A DNA stretch of 64,000 nucleotides from Prochlorococcus sp. HOT208_60m_813O14 (GCA_002025945.1 MWOO01000188.1:62001-126000), one strand, 5' to 3'. Positions 7,775 to 19,342 are shown, numbered from the stretch's first letter. Notes: generated by a model not told the origin, from the letters alone. Numbers and translations are program-made.

Positions 7775-7796
7775 TGTTTATATCAGTTTAAAATTT

Positions 7797-8042
7797 TTAT
7801 AAAACCTGGACAACTTCACTTATTTCAGGAATCATTTCTTTTAACTTTCTCTCAATACCCATTTTTAGGGTCATAGTACTACTTGGACAACTACCACATG
7901 CCCCTTGAAGCCTGACTTTGACAATTGGGCCATCTATTTCTGCAATCTCTACATTACCTCCATCAGATATTAAAAAAGGCCTTAGCTCGTCAAGGACTTT
8001 TTCTACATTTTCATTTGTCAGCGAGAGTGTCTCAGTACTCAT
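7797..8042 (-). CDS. NifU C-terminal-domain (Nfu-type) Fe-S cluster scaffold
   Basis: The 81-residue protein is essentially a stand-alone NifU-like C-terminal domain. It has [18 protein letters not shown] near the N-terminus and the cluster-binding CxxC in [18 protein letters not shown] at about residues 49-52. Such proteins assemble and transfer [4Fe-4S] clusters; in cyanobacteria the small Nfu protein supplies photosystem I. Length is typical of the cyanobacterial single-domain form. It is divergent from mqo by 70 nt. Confidence 0.92.
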   Translation of the reverse strand: MSTETLSLTNENVEKVLDELRPFLISDGGNVEIAEIDGPIVKVRLQGACGSCPSSTMTLKMGIERKLKEMIPEISEVVQVL

Positions 8043-8112
8043 AATTTTGGATTAACTTTATAATAAGCCTAGAAAGAAATTTGATTAATTGCAAAAAAGA
8101 TAATTTTCTGTT

Positions 8113-9609
8113 GTGACTTCATTTCAAAATTCCACAAATGATAATAGCTACTTTGATGCAGTCTTAGTAGGAGCAGGGATAATGAGTAGTACTTTAGCCC
8201 TCTTAATTTCAGAAGTTTTACCAGATATAAATATTCTCATTGTAGAAAAATTAAGTGCTCCAGGAAGTGAAAGTACTGGCGCTTTTAATAATGCAGGTAC
8301 AGGACATGCGGCTAATTGCGAATTAAACTATACCCCTTTAGACGAAAAAGGAAGTATAAAAATAAATAAAGCGCTCTCAATAAATCGTTCTTTTGAAACA
8401 TCTATGTCTTTATGGGCCTCATTGTATGAAGAAGGGAAAATTGATATTAAAAAATTTCTAAAATTTATTCCACATATTAGTTTCGTATCTGGTCAGGAAA
8501 ATATTTCTTTTTTAAAAAAAAGATTTCAGAAAATGACCGAAAATCCTGAATTTATTGATATGGAATTTTCTACATCTTTTGATGAAATCTCATCATGGGC
8601 TCCTCTAATTACAAAAGATAGGAATCCATCTAATAAAATCGCTGCTACCAGAATAGGTAGAGGAACAGATATTAATTTTGAGGCTCTCACAAAAGAGTAT
8701 TTGTCATTTGTTTCTTTAAACAATAATGTTGAAATTAGGTACAAAACAGAATTACAAGATTTAAAGAAAATTGATAATAAAAATTGGGAACTAGAAATTA
8801 GTTCAGAAGGTAGAAAAACTTCAATTAGAACTGGTTATGTTTTTCTTGGTGCTGGTGGAAAAACAATTAATTATTTGCAAAAATCGAAAATTCCAGAAGC
8901 AAAAAATTATGGCGGATTTCCTGTAAGTGGGAAGTGGCTTATTTGCGAGGAAAAAGATCTAACAGAAAAACATAACTCAAAAGTTTATGGCAAAGCTGAT
9001 ATTGGTTCGCCACCAATGTCTGTGCCTCATTTAGATACCAGATGGATTGATAATAAAAAACTTCTTTTATATGGACCTTTTGCTGGATTTACAACAAAAT
9101 TTTTAAAGCAAAGCTCATACTTTGACTTATTTAGTTCAATTAAAAAGAATAATATTTTTTCTATGTTAGACGTTGGTTTCAAGAACAACGATTTAATTTA
9201 TTACCTAATATCACAATCATTAAAAAACCATAATTCAAGAGTTGAGAATTTAAAGAATATGATGCCATCAGCTAATCCCTCTGATTGGTATTTAAAGAAT
9301 GCTGGTCAAAGAGTCCAAATAATTAAAAAAACTGAAGATGGTGGTTCTTTGAAATTTGGAACGGAGATTGTAAATTCATCTGATGGATCATTATCTGCTT
9401 TGTTAGGAGCATCTCCCGGTGCAAGTACTGCGGTCTCAATTATGGTTGAAGTTCTAGAAAAATCTGTCTTATTTTTAAATGACAAGCATAATCTTCAGAA
9501 AAAAATAAATAACTTAATTTATCCAGAACTATCGGACTCTGAAAATAACAGTACCTTCATAAAAGACATCAAAAAAAGAAATAATTCCATTTTTGGTTTC
9601 CATCAATAA
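8113..9609 (+). CDS. mqo: Malate:quinone oxidoreductase
   Basis: Mqo is a membrane-associated FAD enzyme that oxidises malate to oxaloacetate and passes electrons to quinone. The 498-residue length fits. The N-terminal FAD-binding motif is [19 protein letters not shown] at about residues 14-32, followed by the characteristic [16 protein letters not shown]. Conserved segments [12 protein letters not shown] and [10 protein letters not shown] appear later, and the C-terminal GTEIV...[15 protein letters not shown] is typical. The start is GTG at 8113. In an organism with an unusual TCA cycle this offers malate oxidation without a soluble NAD malate dehydrogenase. Confidence 0.93.
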   Translation: MTSFQNSTNDNSYFDAVLVGAGIMSSTLALLISEVLPDINILIVEKLSAPGSESTGAFNNAGTGHAANCELNYTPLDEKGSIKINKALSINRSFETSMSLWASLYEEGKIDIKKFLKFIPHISFVSGQENISFLKKRFQKMTENPEFIDMEFSTSFDEISSWAPLITKDRNPSNKIAATRIGRGTDINFEALTKEYLSFVSLNNNVEIRYKTELQDLKKIDNKNWELEISSEGRKTSIRTGYVFLGAGGKTINYLQKSKIPEAKNYGGFPVSGKWLICEEKDLTEKHNSKVYGKADIGSPPMSVPHLDTRWIDNKKLLLYGPFAGFTTKFLKQSSYFDLFSSIKKNNIFSMLDVGFKNNDLIYYLISQSLKNHNSRVENLKNMMPSANPSDWYLKNAGQRVQIIKKTEDGGSLKFGTEIVNSSDGSLSALLGASPGASTAVSIMVEVLEKSVLFLNDKHNLQKKINNLIYPELSDSENNSTFIKDIKKRNNSIFGFHQ

Positions 9610-9664
9610 TTCTAATTAGCTAGTATTAATCAAGATGTAACAAGAGGAGAATTTTTCTTTCTAT

Positions 9665-11473
9665 ATGACTGATATATCGGTTTCAAAAATTAGAAATTTC
9701 TGCATAATCGCTCATATTGACCATGGTAAATCTACCCTTGCCGATAGGTTGCTTCAAGATACTGGGACTGTGCAGCAAAGGGATATGCAAGAACAATTTT
9801 TGGACAGTATGGATCTTGAAAGAGAAAGAGGCATTACTATTAAGTTACAGGCCGCCAGGATGAAATATAAAGCGGACGATTCTCAAGAATATGTTTTGAA
9901 CTTAATTGATACACCAGGACATGTTGATTTCTCGTATGAGGTTAGTAGATCTCTTCAAGCTTGTGAAGGAGCCTTACTCGTTGTTGATGCAAGTCAAGGA
10001 GTAGAAGCTCAAACTTTAGCTAATGTTTATCTTGCCTTAGAAAATAATCTTGAAATAATTCCTGTTTTAAATAAAGTTGATTTACCAGGTGCAGATGCTG
10101 AAAAAATAAAACGAGAAATTGAGGAAATTATTGGACTAGATACATCTAATGCAATAAATTGTTCAGCAAAAACTGGAGTTGGTATTAAAGATATTTTGGA
10201 AGCAATTGTAAGAAGAGTACCTTCTCCTCAAGATGAAATAAAATTACCTACAAGGGCACTCATTTTTGATTCTTATTATGATCCCTACAGAGGAGTTATT
10301 GTTTATTTCAGAGTGATATCTGGGTCTCTTAATAAGAGAGAAAAGATATTATTAATGGCGAGTAAAAAAAATTACGAACTAGATGAGATAGGAATAATGG
10401 CACCTGATCAGCAGCAAGTTGATGAATTACATGCAGGCGAAGTTGGTTATTTATCTGCTTCTATAAAATCAGTTGCTGATGCGAGAGTAGGAGATACAAT
10501 TACTCTTTTAAATTCACCTGCCAATGATCCTTTGCCTGGTTATAAAACAGCAAATCCTATGGTTTTTTGTGGTTTATTCCCTACTGATGCTGATCAATTC
10601 CCAGATTTAAGAGTATCTCTTGAAAAATTACAATTATCTGATGCAGCTTTAAAATATGAGCCCGAATCCAGTAGTGCAATGGGCTTCGGATTTAGGTGCG
10701 GATTTCTAGGACTTCTTCATATGGAGATTGTTCAAGAAAGATTAGAAAGAGAATATGACTTGGATCTAATCGTAACGGCACCATCAGTTATCTACAAGGT
10801 TAATCTAAATCAGCAGGAACATATCTTTATTGATAATCCTTCTACAATTCCTGATCCACAACTTAGAGAATCAATAGAAGAGCCTTACGTGAAAATGGAA
10901 ATTTATGCGCCCAATGAATTTAATGGAACACTAATGGGTTTATGTCAGGAAAGAAGGGGAGTATTTATAGATATGAAATATATAACAACAGATCGAGTTA
11001 CTTTGATTTATGAAATTCCATTAGCAGAAGTAGTTACAGATTTCTTTGATCAAATGAAAAGTAGAACCCAAGGTTATGCATCAATGGAATATCATTTGAT
11101 TGGCTACAGAAAGAATGATCTTGTTAGATTAGATGTTCTAATAAATTCAGAAAGAGCAGATCCATTAACTTCGATTGTTCATAAAGATAAGGCTTATGGA
11201 ATTGGCAGAAGTTTAGTTGAGAAATTAAAAGAACTCATTCCAAAACAACAATTTAAAATACCTATCCAAGCATCAATCGGTAGCAGGATTATTGCAAGTG
11301 AAAGTATAAGTGCTTTACGAAAAGATGTTTTATCTAAATGTTATGGAGGTGATATTTCTAGGAAAAAGAAACTTTTAAAGAAACAAGCAAAAGGGAAAAA
11401 AAGGATGAAGGCAATGGGTAAAGTGGAAGTCCCTCAAGAAGCTTTTATGGCAGTCCTAAAATTAAATCAGTAA
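9665..11473 (+). CDS. lepA: Elongation factor 4 (LepA), ribosome back-translocase GTPase
   Basis: The 602-residue protein is a full-length LepA. G motifs are all present: [14 protein letters not shown] (G1, about residues 16-29), the RGITIKLQA switch region, DTPGHVDF (G3) and NKVDLPGA (G4). Domains resembling EF-G II, III and V follow, and the LepA-specific C-terminal domain ends in [21 protein letters not shown]. LepA acts on stalled or mistranslocated ribosomes. It lies 55 nt after mqo on the same strand. Confidence 0.97.
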   Translation: MTDISVSKIRNFCIIAHIDHGKSTLADRLLQDTGTVQQRDMQEQFLDSMDLERERGITIKLQAARMKYKADDSQEYVLNLIDTPGHVDFSYEVSRSLQACEGALLVVDASQGVEAQTLANVYLALENNLEIIPVLNKVDLPGADAEKIKREIEEIIGLDTSNAINCSAKTGVGIKDILEAIVRRVPSPQDEIKLPTRALIFDSYYDPYRGVIVYFRVISGSLNKREKILLMASKKNYELDEIGIMAPDQQQVDELHAGEVGYLSASIKSVADARVGDTITLLNSPANDPLPGYKTANPMVFCGLFPTDADQFPDLRVSLEKLQLSDAALKYEPESSSAMGFGFRCGFLGLLHMEIVQERLEREYDLDLIVTAPSVIYKVNLNQQEHIFIDNPSTIPDPQLRESIEEPYVKMEIYAPNEFNGTLMGLCQERRGVFIDMKYITTDRVTLIYEIPLAEVVTDFFDQMKSRTQGYASMEYHLIGYRKNDLVRLDVLINSERADPLTSIVHKDKAYGIGRSLVEKLKELIPKQQFKIPIQASIGSRIIASESISALRKDVLSKCYGGDISRKKKLLKKQAKGKKRMKAMGKVEVPQEAFMAVLKLNQ

Positions 11474-11552
11474 TTTCTTAAAATTTAAATTTTAATAACT
11501 ATTTTTTTTTTAAGAATTGGGTATATTTCAGTAATATCTCTAAAAAAAGATT

Positions 11553-12398
11553 TTGGATATTAACTCAATAAATCGTGTCGGCGCAAATATCAGAAAAACT
11601 GGATTTTTAATTGTACTTTTTTATCTTCTTGTTGTTTTAATAATGAAATTTTTAGAGGTCAATAATTTTTTTGGTTATTCATTTTCAATGTTAAGCAATG
11701 ATATCTTTGCACCTCCTTCGCTTAATCATTTCTGTGGCACAGATAGATTAGGAAGAGATGTTTGTTTAAGAACTTTGCAAGGATCATCCTTAGCGATAGA
11801 AGTTGTTTTCTTAGCTATTCTTTTTTCATTAAGTTTGGGATTGCCATTAGGATTATTAAGTGGTTATTTTGGTGGTTTTTTTGATAAATGTTTATCACTA
11901 ATAATGGATACTATTTTTTCAATACCTGTAATTTTGCTTTCAGTTGTTGTGGCTTTTATATTGGGTAAGGGCATCCTTAACGCAGCATTGGCATTGTGTA
12001 TTGTTTACTCTCCTCAATATTTTAGATTAATCAGAAATCAGACAATATTGGTTAAATCCGAAACTTATGTGGAGGCAGCTCAAGTTTCAGGAGCTGATCT
12101 TAAAACAATTATTTTTAAATATATTCTCCCAAATGTAATAACACCCTTGCCTATTTTGCTTACTCTAAATGCTGCGGATGCTGTCTTGGTATTAGGAAGT
12201 TTAGGATTTTTAGGTCTTGGCGTTCCTGCAGATGTCCCAGAGTGGGGAAGTGATTTAAATCTTGCTCTTGCCGCTTTACCTACAGGTATATGGTGGACGG
12301 CTTTGTTCCCAGGCTTGGCAATGTTTTTTTTAGTTTTAGGTCTTTCTTTTATAGGAGAGGATCTTGAAGAAATTTTTGATAGTCAAAATTCTGAATAA
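11553..12398 (+). CDS. DppC-like ABC transporter permease, without its partner genes
   Basis: The 281-residue inner-membrane permease has an N-terminal OppC-type segment, then about six transmembrane helices. The EAA loop that contacts the ATPase is clear: YVEAAQVSGADLKTIIFKYILPN. LGFLGLGVPADVPEWGSDLN near the C-terminus is typical of DppC/NikC/OppC subunits for peptide or nickel-type importers. The start shown is TTG 11553. No solute-binding protein, second permease or ATPase is in this window, so the partners must be elsewhere. The substrate cannot be read from this subunit. Confidence 0.85.
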   Translation: MDINSINRVGANIRKTGFLIVLFYLLVVLIMKFLEVNNFFGYSFSMLSNDIFAPPSLNHFCGTDRLGRDVCLRTLQGSSLAIEVVFLAILFSLSLGLPLGLLSGYFGGFFDKCLSLIMDTIFSIPVILLSVVVAFILGKGILNAALALCIVYSPQYFRLIRNQTILVKSETYVEAAQVSGADLKTIIFKYILPNVITPLPILLTLNAADAVLVLGSLGFLGLGVPADVPEWGSDLNLALAALPTGIWWTALFPGLAMFFLVLGLSFIGEDLEEIFDSQNSE

Positions 12399-12400
12399 AT

Positions 12401-13072
12401 TTAGTTATGTGTAATAGAATCAAGTTCTCCTTGATCATTCAACTTTGGATATTCTTTAGCTGATTTTTTATACACCGCAGCTAATTCTGGGTAACACCAT
12501 TCAAAAAGTGTTTTTTGGTATTCATCTATATTTAACCCTTCTCCATTAGCGGGCAATATACCTTTTTTTTCTCTTTGGCGAATAGCTTCAAATAATAATA
12601 TGGAAGCAGCAACTGAAACATTCAAAGATTGCACCATCCCTCTCATAGGTATAAAAATTGATTGATCAACCATTGATCTAAGTTCATCACTTAATCCCCA
12701 TTTTTCTGCTCCTAAAACAAAACATACATTTTCAGAATAATCAAAATTTCTATAATCTACTGATTCACTATTAAGAGTCGTCCCATATAATTTAAAGCCA
12801 TTATTTTTTAAAGAAGAAACTGCAGTGGTAGTATTTTCATGATTATTCAATTTGACCCATTTTTGACTACCTTGGGCTGTACTATTAAAAGTCTTAACCG
12901 CATTCGTTTTGCTAATAAAATTTGCTTCGAAAACTCCAGCTGCATCGCAAGTTCTTAATATAGCAGATAAATTATGAGGTTTATTCACATCCTCAACTAG
13001 CACAGTCAAGTTTTTCATGCGGCAATCTAAAACGCTTTTGATTCGCTTAAATCTTCTTGGCAAAATTGACAT
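12401..13072 (-). CDS. trmH: tRNA (guanosine-2'-O-)-methyltransferase, TrmH type
   Basis: The 223-residue protein has the SPOUT motifs NLSAILRTCDAAGVF (motif 1), FVLGAEKWGLSDE (motif 2) and IPMRGMVQSLNVSVAASILLFEAIRQRE (motif 3, trefoil knot). The TrmH-type C-terminal extension is present (LFEWCYPELAAVYKKSAKEYP). TrmH methylates G18 in the D-loop of tRNAs. It is convergent with the DppC-like gene, with only 2 nt between stops. A second SpoU-family enzyme is near 46 kb. Confidence 0.92.
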   Translation of the reverse strand: MSILPRRFKRIKSVLDCRMKNLTVLVEDVNKPHNLSAILRTCDAAGVFEANFISKTNAVKTFNSTAQGSQKWVKLNNHENTTTAVSSLKNNGFKLYGTTLNSESVDYRNFDYSENVCFVLGAEKWGLSDELRSMVDQSIFIPMRGMVQSLNVSVAASILLFEAIRQREKKGILPANGEGLNIDEYQKTLFEWCYPELAAVYKKSAKEYPKLNDQGELDSITHN

Positions 13073-13136
13073 TTATAACTTATTCTCACTTTTTCAATTA
13101 TATTCAATTCAAAAAATCTTATTCATTAAAAGAAAT

Positions 13137-14609
13137 TTATTTATTTTTAATCCATTGCACAAGTGTTTTAACTCCAAAACCGGTTGCACCTGAAGGATTA
13201 ATCCCCTTACTCTTATCAGTCCAACAAGTTCCAGCAATATCTATATGAGCCCATTTTATATCTTCATCAAAGAATTCCTCTAGAAACAAAGCAGCAGTTA
13301 TTGAACCTCCTGCTCTAGGTCCTGTATTTTTCATATCAGCTATATGAGACTTTAACCCTTCTTTATACGATTTTTGTAAAGGCATTTGCCATAATTCTTC
13401 TCCAGCCTGGGCTGAAGCAGCTTTTAGATCATTTGCTAAATCATTATTATTGCTCCAGAATCCAGCTACATCATTTCCTAAAGCAACAACAATTGCACCT
13501 GTTAAAGTGGCGAGATCTATTATTGAATCCGGTTTTAAATTTGATGCGTAAGTTAAAGCATCAGCTAATGTGAGTCTACCCTCTGCATCAGTATTATTTA
13601 TTTCAATTGTCTTACCATTGGATGCTTTGACTACATCTCCTGGATGTACTGCAGAACCATTTATCATGTTTTCGCAAGCTGCCACTATAAAATGTATTTC
13701 GAGTCCCTTTGGTTTTATTGCGCCAATTGCCTTTGCTGCTCCTAAAACTGCAGCGCTCCCACCCATATCATATTTCATCATTTCAATTTGAGAGGCTCCT
13801 ACTTTTAGGTTGTATCCTCCAGAATCAAAGGTTAAACCCTTCCCAATAAGCGCAATCTTTTCTTTTATAGGCCCCTCTGGCTTAAAAGTAAGATGTATAA
13901 ATTTAGGATCTAGATCAGAACCTTTTGCTACAGCTAAATATGCATCCATGCCTAAGTCTTCACATTCTTTTGCCTCTAAAATTTTTACTTCCAATCCATG
14001 ATCTTTAGCTATTTGAGAAGCTTGTACAGACATTTCCTGGGGCGTAAGACTATTTGGAGGAGCAGCTACAAGTCTTCTGGCTAGTTCTACACCTTCACAT
14101 ATTTTTTCTGTCTCTTCAAAGCTAATATTCTCAGATTTTTTTAAATTCAAAAACTCTATTTCTTTAAGAACTTTCTTTTCATCCTTTTTCTTATTAAATC
14201 TGTTGTCCTTATAAGCAGATAATCTAGCTGACTCTGCTAATTGACTTATTTCTAGTTGTGAATTTACTAATTCCCAAGGTAGCATGATGCTAATTTTTTC
14301 ATTTTTGTCAGAATTATTCCTAATTAAATTTCCTATGGAGTTTTCTAAATCATTTTTGTTTAGTTCTTTTGCTTTGCCAAGTCCAAATATGATTAAATTT
14401 TCTAATTTTTGATCTAAAAATTCCAAGCTTAAAGTTTTTCCTTTTTCTCCTTTAAATTTTTTTTGAGTAACTTTTTTAAGTAATAATTTTGGGTCAATAA
14501 CAAATTTTATGATTTCCAGTTGACTTGCAATTTCTTCCTCTAAAACTCCAAAAATTAATGAAGCACCTTGCCAGTTATCTAGATTTTTTTGGAATGTGGA
14601 AAATTGCAT
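13137..14609 (-). CDS. pepA: Leucyl aminopeptidase (M17)
   Basis: The 490-residue protein has the M17 hallmarks: the metal-binding [14 protein letters not shown], the [11 protein letters not shown] segment, and the signature [15 protein letters not shown]17 enzymes are hexameric di-metal aminopeptidases that clear peptides in the cytoplasm. The N-terminal regulatory domain (about residues 1-170) is less conserved and very lysine- and glutamate-rich, as usual. The start is ATG 14609. Confidence 0.96.
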   Translation of the reverse strand: MQFSTFQKNLDNWQGASLIFGVLEEEIASQLEIIKFVIDPKLLLKKVTQKKFKGEKGKTLSLEFLDQKLENLIIFGLGKAKELNKNDLENSIGNLIRNNSDKNEKISIMLPWELVNSQLEISQLAESARLSAYKDNRFNKKKDEKKVLKEIEFLNLKKSENISFEETEKICEGVELARRLVAAPPNSLTPQEMSVQASQIAKDHGLEVKILEAKECEDLGMDAYLAVAKGSDLDPKFIHLTFKPEGPIKEKIALIGKGLTFDSGGYNLKVGASQIEMMKYDMGGSAAVLGAAKAIGAIKPKGLEIHFIVAACENMINGSAVHPGDVVKASNGKTIEINNTDAEGRLTLADALTYASNLKPDSIIDLATLTGAIVVALGNDVAGFWSNNNDLANDLKAASAQAGEELWQMPLQKSYKEGLKSHIADMKNTGPRAGGSITAALFLEEFFDEDIKWAHIDIAGTCWTDKSKGINPSGATGFGVKTLVQWIKNK

Positions 14610-14633
14610 TTGTAAAATGGATTTAATAAACTT

Positions 14634-15248
14634 TTAGTTGTTTGTGAAAGTAGTTGCCCACCTATCTCGAGTTTCTTTATTAAAAGGTGGTAACCATAAA
14701 TATATCAGTTGCTGTTCTAATTTACGTCTTAATTTTACTTCTTTAGGTACATCTAAGAAGAAACGAATATCTTGTTGATTTGAGAGGTTGTTATGGGCTA
14801 AGACTTCTTTATAGTTCATGAGGTAATTTTTACAGTCATGTTCTCCCTTCCATCTTTTATTTGCTGAATTTGTTTCTCCTATATAAAGGATTATTTTAGA
14901 ACTCTCCATCGAGTCAATTACAAAATACATTGCTGGACCATTGTGTATATATTGATTAGTTCTCCAAAAGTTCAATGATAGTGGCTGCAGGGAAAACGGA
15001 TCAATTTTTATTTCATTGGAAATTGTATTTATAGGAAGACTTGTTTGGTGCAAAGTTTTATTGTTTGTATCTTTTGAAATTTTGAATTGGTGATTATGTA
15101 TTCTATTTCTCCATTCGATTAAGGTTTCATATTTGATTCTTAAATTATTTGGGTTTTGAAAATTAAGTGAAGTATTTACATTTGAACCAAATAATTCAAA
15201 TTGCCTATTTTGATTTGAAATATTATTTACGTTAAATTTTTCCAACAT
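14634..15248 (-). CDS. GIY-YIG-like domain protein, function unknown
   Basis: This 204-residue protein has a C-terminal half (about residues 95-200) resembling a GIY-YIG nuclease fold: a MYFVID strand, a LYIGET strand, a downstream arginine (KRWKGEHD) and a later glutamate-rich helix (RRKLEQQLIYLW). The first element reads YFV rather than GIY. The N-terminal 90 residues are asparagine-rich and unrecognised. It could be a nuclease or a degenerate binding domain. It is 24 nt upstream of pepA on the same strand and could share its transcript. I do not assign a function. Confidence 0.65.
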   Translation of the reverse strand: MLEKFNVNNISNQNRQFELFGSNVNTSLNFQNPNNLRIKYETLIEWRNRIHNHQFKISKDTNNKTLHQTSLPINTISNEIKIDPFSLQPLSLNFWRTNQYIHNGPAMYFVIDSMESSKIILYIGETNSANKRWKGEHDCKNYLMNYKEVLAHNNLSNQQDIRFFLDVPKEVKLRRKLEQQLIYLWLPPFNKETRDRWATTFTNN

Positions 15249-15397
15249 TTATGAAACATGTCTACTAAATTTAATTCTGAAAAAATATAAATCAAAGAAT
15301 TATTTATAAACTAAAATTTATTAATCTTCTAATCAATTTAAAAGATTCTTGTTATCTTGTAATTGAGCCTTATTAATGCGAAGTAAAAAAAATAGAA

Positions 15398-15721
15398 ATG
15401 GGATTTTTTGAGTCAGACATCGTTCAAGAGGAAGCTAAAAAGCTTTTTACTGATTACCAAGAACTTATGAAACTTGGCTCTGGTTATGGAAAATTTGATA
15501 GAGAAGGTAAAAAAATGTTCATAAAGAAAATGGAATCTCTAATGGATCGTTATAAAGTTTTTATGAAGAGATTTGAATTGTCTGAAGATTTTCAAGCAAA
15601 AATGACGGTTGAACAATTAAAAACCCAGTTAAGCCAATTTGGCATTACTCCTGATCAAATGTTTGATCAGATGAATAAAACCTTGATAAGAATGAAGGAT
15701 GAACTTGATAAAACTTCTTAA
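15398..15721 (+). CDS. DUF1825 family protein
   Basis: The 107-residue protein is almost wholly helical and charged. It begins MGFFESDIVQEEAKKLFTDYQ, the recognisable start of cyanobacterial DUF1825 proteins. There is no signal peptide or membrane segment, and no catalytic motif that I can see. It lies 19 nt upstream of tyrS and probably heads a DUF1825-tyrS-pyrF transcript. The function is unknown. Confidence 0.85.
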   Translation: MGFFESDIVQEEAKKLFTDYQELMKLGSGYGKFDREGKKMFIKKMESLMDRYKVFMKRFELSEDFQAKMTVEQLKTQLSQFGITPDQMFDQMNKTLIRMKDELDKTS

Positions 15722-15740
15722 ATTTAACGGTTAAATCTAA

Positions 15741-16979
15741 ATGTCTGATCAATTAATATTGCCATCATGGCTTTCAAGAGGAATAGAAGAATACTTTCCA
15801 ATTAAGGGTTCAGATCAAACCTTTTTGGAGATAATTGATCATGCGAAAAGAAATAATAAAAAATTAAGGGTTAAACTCGGAATCGATCCGACTGGAACAG
15901 ATATTCATCTTGGGCACAGTATATTGTTCAAAAAACTTAGGGCATTCCAAGATAATGGACATGTTGCAGTTTTAATTATTGGAGATTTTACTGCTCAAAT
16001 TGGAGATCCAACTGGAAAAAACAAAACTAGAGTTCAATTATCGGAAAAACAAGTTAAAGATAATGCAAAAACATACTTAACCCAACTAGGAATGGGAAAG
16101 CCAGCTAATAAATCTATTTTAGATTTTGATTCAAAAGATAGAATAGAAATTAGATATAACAGTGAATGGTTAAAAGAATTAAATCTTAATTCGATAATTG
16201 AATTGATGGGGAGTGCAACAGTTAGTCAATTGCTAGCTAAGGAGGAATTTAATAAAAGGTACACTTCGCAAGTTCCAATTGCTTTGCATGAATTCTTATA
16301 TCCACTACTACAAGGTTACGATTCGGTGATTGTTAAATCAGATATTGAGCTTGGAGGTACAGATCAGAAATTTAATATTGCAATGGGAAGAGATCTTCAA
16401 AGGCATTTTAAACAAGACCCTCAATTTGGTGTTCTACTGCCAATTTTGACAGGTTTAGATGGAATTAAAAAGATGAGTAAATCTGAATTTAACATCGTCG
16501 GTTTGAATGAAGATCCTCTTTCAATGTATTCAAAACTAGAAAAAGTACCTGATCATATGATACCTACCTATTTTGAATTACTGACTGAATTTGATTTAAG
16601 TTTGCTTGAAAACTCAAATCCTCGTGAATTACAGAGAAGAATGGCTTTAGAAGTTACTACTTTATTCCATGGGACTGAAGAAGCATTAAAGGCGCAATCA
16701 AACTGCGAAAAATTATTCCTTGGACAAAAAGAAAAAGTTGGAGAAATTCCAGAGATTTCTTTAAAAGAAGTAGTCTTTCCCGTAAAGTTTTTTTACTTGT
16801 TAAGTGCTCTAAAACTTTTCAAATCTAGCAGCGAATCCAAAAGATCTATAAAAGGTGGGGGTGTAAAAATTGATAGTCAGAAAGTAATAAATCCTGATTT
16901 AGTTTTTGATTCAAAAAATGATTTGGAAGGGAAAATTTTGCAAATTGGGAAAAAAATAATTAAGAGGTTTGAAAACTGA
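15741..16979 (+). CDS. tyrS: Tyrosyl-tRNA synthetase
   Basis: This class Ic aminoacyl-tRNA synthetase has 412 residues. The HIGH-like motif is DIHLGHS at about residue 54 and the KMSKS loop is KKMSKSEF at about residue 247. The G-D[11 protein letters not shown] segment is typical. The C-terminal S4-like RNA-binding domain is visible as [15 protein letters not shown]. It is 3 nt upstream of pyrF, which suggests co-transcription and possible translational coupling. Confidence 0.97.
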   Translation: MSDQLILPSWLSRGIEEYFPIKGSDQTFLEIIDHAKRNNKKLRVKLGIDPTGTDIHLGHSILFKKLRAFQDNGHVAVLIIGDFTAQIGDPTGKNKTRVQLSEKQVKDNAKTYLTQLGMGKPANKSILDFDSKDRIEIRYNSEWLKELNLNSIIELMGSATVSQLLAKEEFNKRYTSQVPIALHEFLYPLLQGYDSVIVKSDIELGGTDQKFNIAMGRDLQRHFKQDPQFGVLLPILTGLDGIKKMSKSEFNIVGLNEDPLSMYSKLEKVPDHMIPTYFELLTEFDLSLLENSNPRELQRRMALEVTTLFHGTEEALKAQSNCEKLFLGQKEKVGEIPEISLKEVVFPVKFFYLLSALKLFKSSSESKRSIKGGGVKIDSQKVINPDLVFDSKNDLEGKILQIGKKIIKRFEN

Positions 16980-16985
16980 AAATTG

Positions 16986-17714
16986 ATGAATAAAAGATTT
17001 AATTCAGAAGATAAAATAATATTGGCAATTGATGGATTAGATGCAATTCAAGCAAAATTGCTTCTGGAAAAATGTCCTAATATTAAGTGGGTGAAAGTTG
17101 GTTTAGAGCTTTTTGTTAGGGAAGGTCCAAGAGTTATTGAAATATTAAAAGGTTTAAATAAAAAAATTTTTTTAGACTTAAAATTTCATGATATTCCAAA
17201 TACCATGCGTGCAGCATGTTTCCAAGTTTCAAAATTAGGAGTTGATATAATTTCTATTCATGCTTCAGCAGGTCTAAAAGCCCTTAAGGATTCAAAGAAA
17301 GCATCTTTAGAAGGAGCTACCTCAGTAAGTGTTAAACCTCCATTTGTTGTAGGAATAACTGTTTTAACAAGCTTTACTCTGAAAGATTTTCAAACTGATC
17401 TTGATAGAAATAATTCAATTGAAGAAAATGTATTGAGACTTGCAAAATTATCTTTTGCTGCTGGATTAGATGGATGTGTTTGTTCACCTTGGGAAGTGAA
17501 AATGTTGAGATCTATTTATAAGAATAATTTTGAACTTATTACACCAGGCATCAGATTAAATGTTGACAGTAAAGATGATCAAAATAGAATTATGACTCCT
17601 CATGAAGCCATAGATAATGGCGCTTCTAAGTTAGTCATTGGTAGATCAATATCAAAAGCTATAGATCCTAATAAAGCTCTAATAGAAATATTTAAATCTA
17701 TTGATTCTGATTAA
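16986..17714 (+). CDS. pyrF: Orotidine 5'-phosphate decarboxylase
   Basis: PyrF makes UMP in the last step of pyrimidine synthesis. The catalytic motif [13 protein letters not shown] (about residues 60-72) holds the Lys-Asp-Lys-Asp network residues. The phosphate-binding strand LVIGRSIS near the C-terminus is present. The ORF track begins at TTG 16983, but the next codon is ATG (16986), which is preferred and gives 242 residues. Its 3' end overlaps the convergent plsY gene by 17 nt. Confidence 0.95.
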   Translation: MNKRFNSEDKIILAIDGLDAIQAKLLLEKCPNIKWVKVGLELFVREGPRVIEILKGLNKKIFLDLKFHDIPNTMRAACFQVSKLGVDIISIHASAGLKALKDSKKASLEGATSVSVKPPFVVGITVLTSFTLKDFQTDLDRNNSIEENVLRLAKLSFAAGLDGCVCSPWEVKMLRSIYKNNFELITPGIRLNVDSKDDQNRIMTPHEAIDNGASKLVIGRSISKAIDPNKALIEIFKSIDSD

Positions 17715-18291
17715 TTTTGGATTCTTCTCCCTTAAGCAATCTTGTTATGTTTGTTCTGTGTTTCCAAATTACTAATAATGCCACAATTAAACTTATAAAA
17801 AAATATGAGTGCATAAATTTACCTAGGTAAAAAAACATAAAAATAGGAAGTAAGATTGCAGCTGAAATACTGGATAAAGAAACAAATTTAGTTTTTGTTA
17901 GGACTATTAAAAAAATACCAAGAGATGCGAGTCCAACTTTCCAAGAAAGAGCTAAAAACATACCTAATCCAGTTGCAACAGCTTTCCCTCCTTTCCCTCT
18001 AAGCCATACTGGCCAAATGTGTCCTGAGATAGCTGATATCCCTGCTAAAACTTCTATTGATCCTTGATCTGTGTAATATTGAGCAATTTTTACTGCAATA
18101 AGGCCTTTGCCAACGTCAATTATAAATACAAAAAGTGCTGGCCATTTGCCAACATTTCTTAAAACATTTGTGGCACCTGTAGATCCAGAACCTATAGTTC
18201 TTAGATCTATATTTTTGAGATATTTTCCAATTAAAAAACCTGTAGGAAGTGATCCTAAAAGATAACTTGTGAAAATTATTAAGATATTCAT
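17698..18291 (-). CDS. plsY: Glycerol-3-phosphate acyltransferase PlsY
   Basis: PlsY transfers an acyl group from acyl-phosphate to glycerol 3-phosphate, the first step of phospholipid synthesis. The 197-residue integral membrane protein has the three conserved loops: [13 protein letters not shown], the Gly-Ser-Gly-rich [15 protein letters not shown], and [18 protein letters not shown]. Several hydrophobic segments complete the fold. It lies 5 nt downstream of the DUF3086 gene and overlaps pyrF convergently. Confidence 0.95.
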   Translation of the reverse strand: MNILIIFTSYLLGSLPTGFLIGKYLKNIDLRTIGSGSTGATNVLRNVGKWPALFVFIIDVGKGLIAVKIAQYYTDQGSIEVLAGISAISGHIWPVWLRGKGGKAVATGLGMFLALSWKVGLASLGIFLIVLTKTKFVSLSSISAAILLPIFMFFYLGKFMHSYFFISLIVALLVIWKHRTNITRLLKGEESKINQNQ

Positions 18292-18296
18292 AAAGC

Positions 18297-19307
18297 TTAG
18301 TTTAGTGCAAGATCATCGTAAATTTCATTATCTGAACCAGCAAATGCAACCCATAATGGGAATTGAAGTATTGGAATTTCAACAGAGGTTTCTGCTGCAT
18401 CAATGATAATAAATGGCAATTCTTCATTCGCCTCTAATCTATCAGCTCTCTCGATGACACCTTCAGGCCTTTCAAAAAGAACAATCCCACTATTAGGTCC
18501 AAAGTCATCCCTTGTGAGGCCAAGTGAATCTTGAAGAATTCTTCTCCATTCACCTAATCTTTCAGGCTGCGAAGCTAAAATAAGAGTCTGAAACTGATCT
18601 CCATATAATTCGCCAAGAATAGATATTAAACCCGCTGATAACAAGGCATTTTTTTGCCGAGAACCTCTACTTTCAAGAGAACCTCTTCCACCCATGTTAA
18701 AGAACCAATCATCCATAATTTCTATATCTGATGAATCAAGACTCCGTCTTAATTTCCAAGGTTCTGCATAAAAGTCAGGTTGTTCTGTAAAACTCGAAAA
18801 GCAACTTCTTATAATCTCTTCATCTGGCTTAAATGTTTCAGAAAGAGCGGGAACGTTAACTATATTGTTTGTGCTATTATTTTGCTTTTTCTCATCAAGG
18901 GGAGAGGGCTTTACGATTATTGGTTGAGAAACTAATTCAAGTTTCTCTACGTTTTGTGAAAGATTCTGCAAAGCTCCAGTTAAGTACTCTTGAAAGCCTT
19001 TAACTCTTTTAGCAATATTATCTGACTGTCCTTTGAAATTAGACTCAATATCTTTTTCTATTTCTTTTTTTTTTGTTTCCAACTCTTTTATTTCTTTAAC
19101 TAAATAGTCTTTTTTGGAAACGAGATCTCTAAAAATTTCATTAGAAATTTCTTCAAAAGATTTAGTTGGTTTTTCGTTTTTTGGTGTAATTTTTTTATTT
19201 TGCGTTGTATTTTTCTTACTAATTTGTTTGGTATTATCATCTGAAATTGACTCGTCTATTATTAATTCCTTTTCAGGATTATTGTCGGAAATTTCTGTTT
19301 TAGTCAT
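18297..19307 (-). CDS. DUF3086 family protein with N-terminal coiled coil
   Basis: The 336-residue protein has a charged, lysine- and asparagine-rich N-terminus (1-55), then a coiled coil (about 60-130, with [19 protein letters not shown]). The conserved C-terminal domain (about 170-336) contains [22 protein letters not shown] and [22 protein letters not shown]. This is the DUF3086 family found in cyanobacteria. No catalytic motif or membrane span is seen. It sits 35 nt downstream of DUF3119 and 5 nt upstream of plsY, in a run with membrane-lipid genes. Confidence 0.85.
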   Translation of the reverse strand: MTKTEISDNNPEKELIIDESISDDNTKQISKKNTTQNKKITPKNEKPTKSFEEISNEIFRDLVSKKDYLVKEIKELETKKKEIEKDIESNFKGQSDNIAKRVKGFQEYLTGALQNLSQNVEKLELVSQPIIVKPSPLDEKKQNNSTNNIVNVPALSETFKPDEEIIRSCFSSFTEQPDFYAEPWKLRRSLDSSDIEIMDDWFFNMGGRGSLESRGSRQKNALLSAGLISILGELYGDQFQTLILASQPERLGEWRRILQDSLGLTRDDFGPNSGIVLFERPEGVIERADRLEANEELPFIIIDAAETSVEIPILQFPLWVAFAGSDNEIYDDLALN

Positions 19308-19342
19308 TTAAATAATTTTGATGAATAGGCAAAGTCTGAATT

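Noticed and set aside
13057-13248. 63-residue plus ORF spanning the trmH-pepA gap
   Set aside because: Most of it is antisense to pepA, and the remainder has no coding features.
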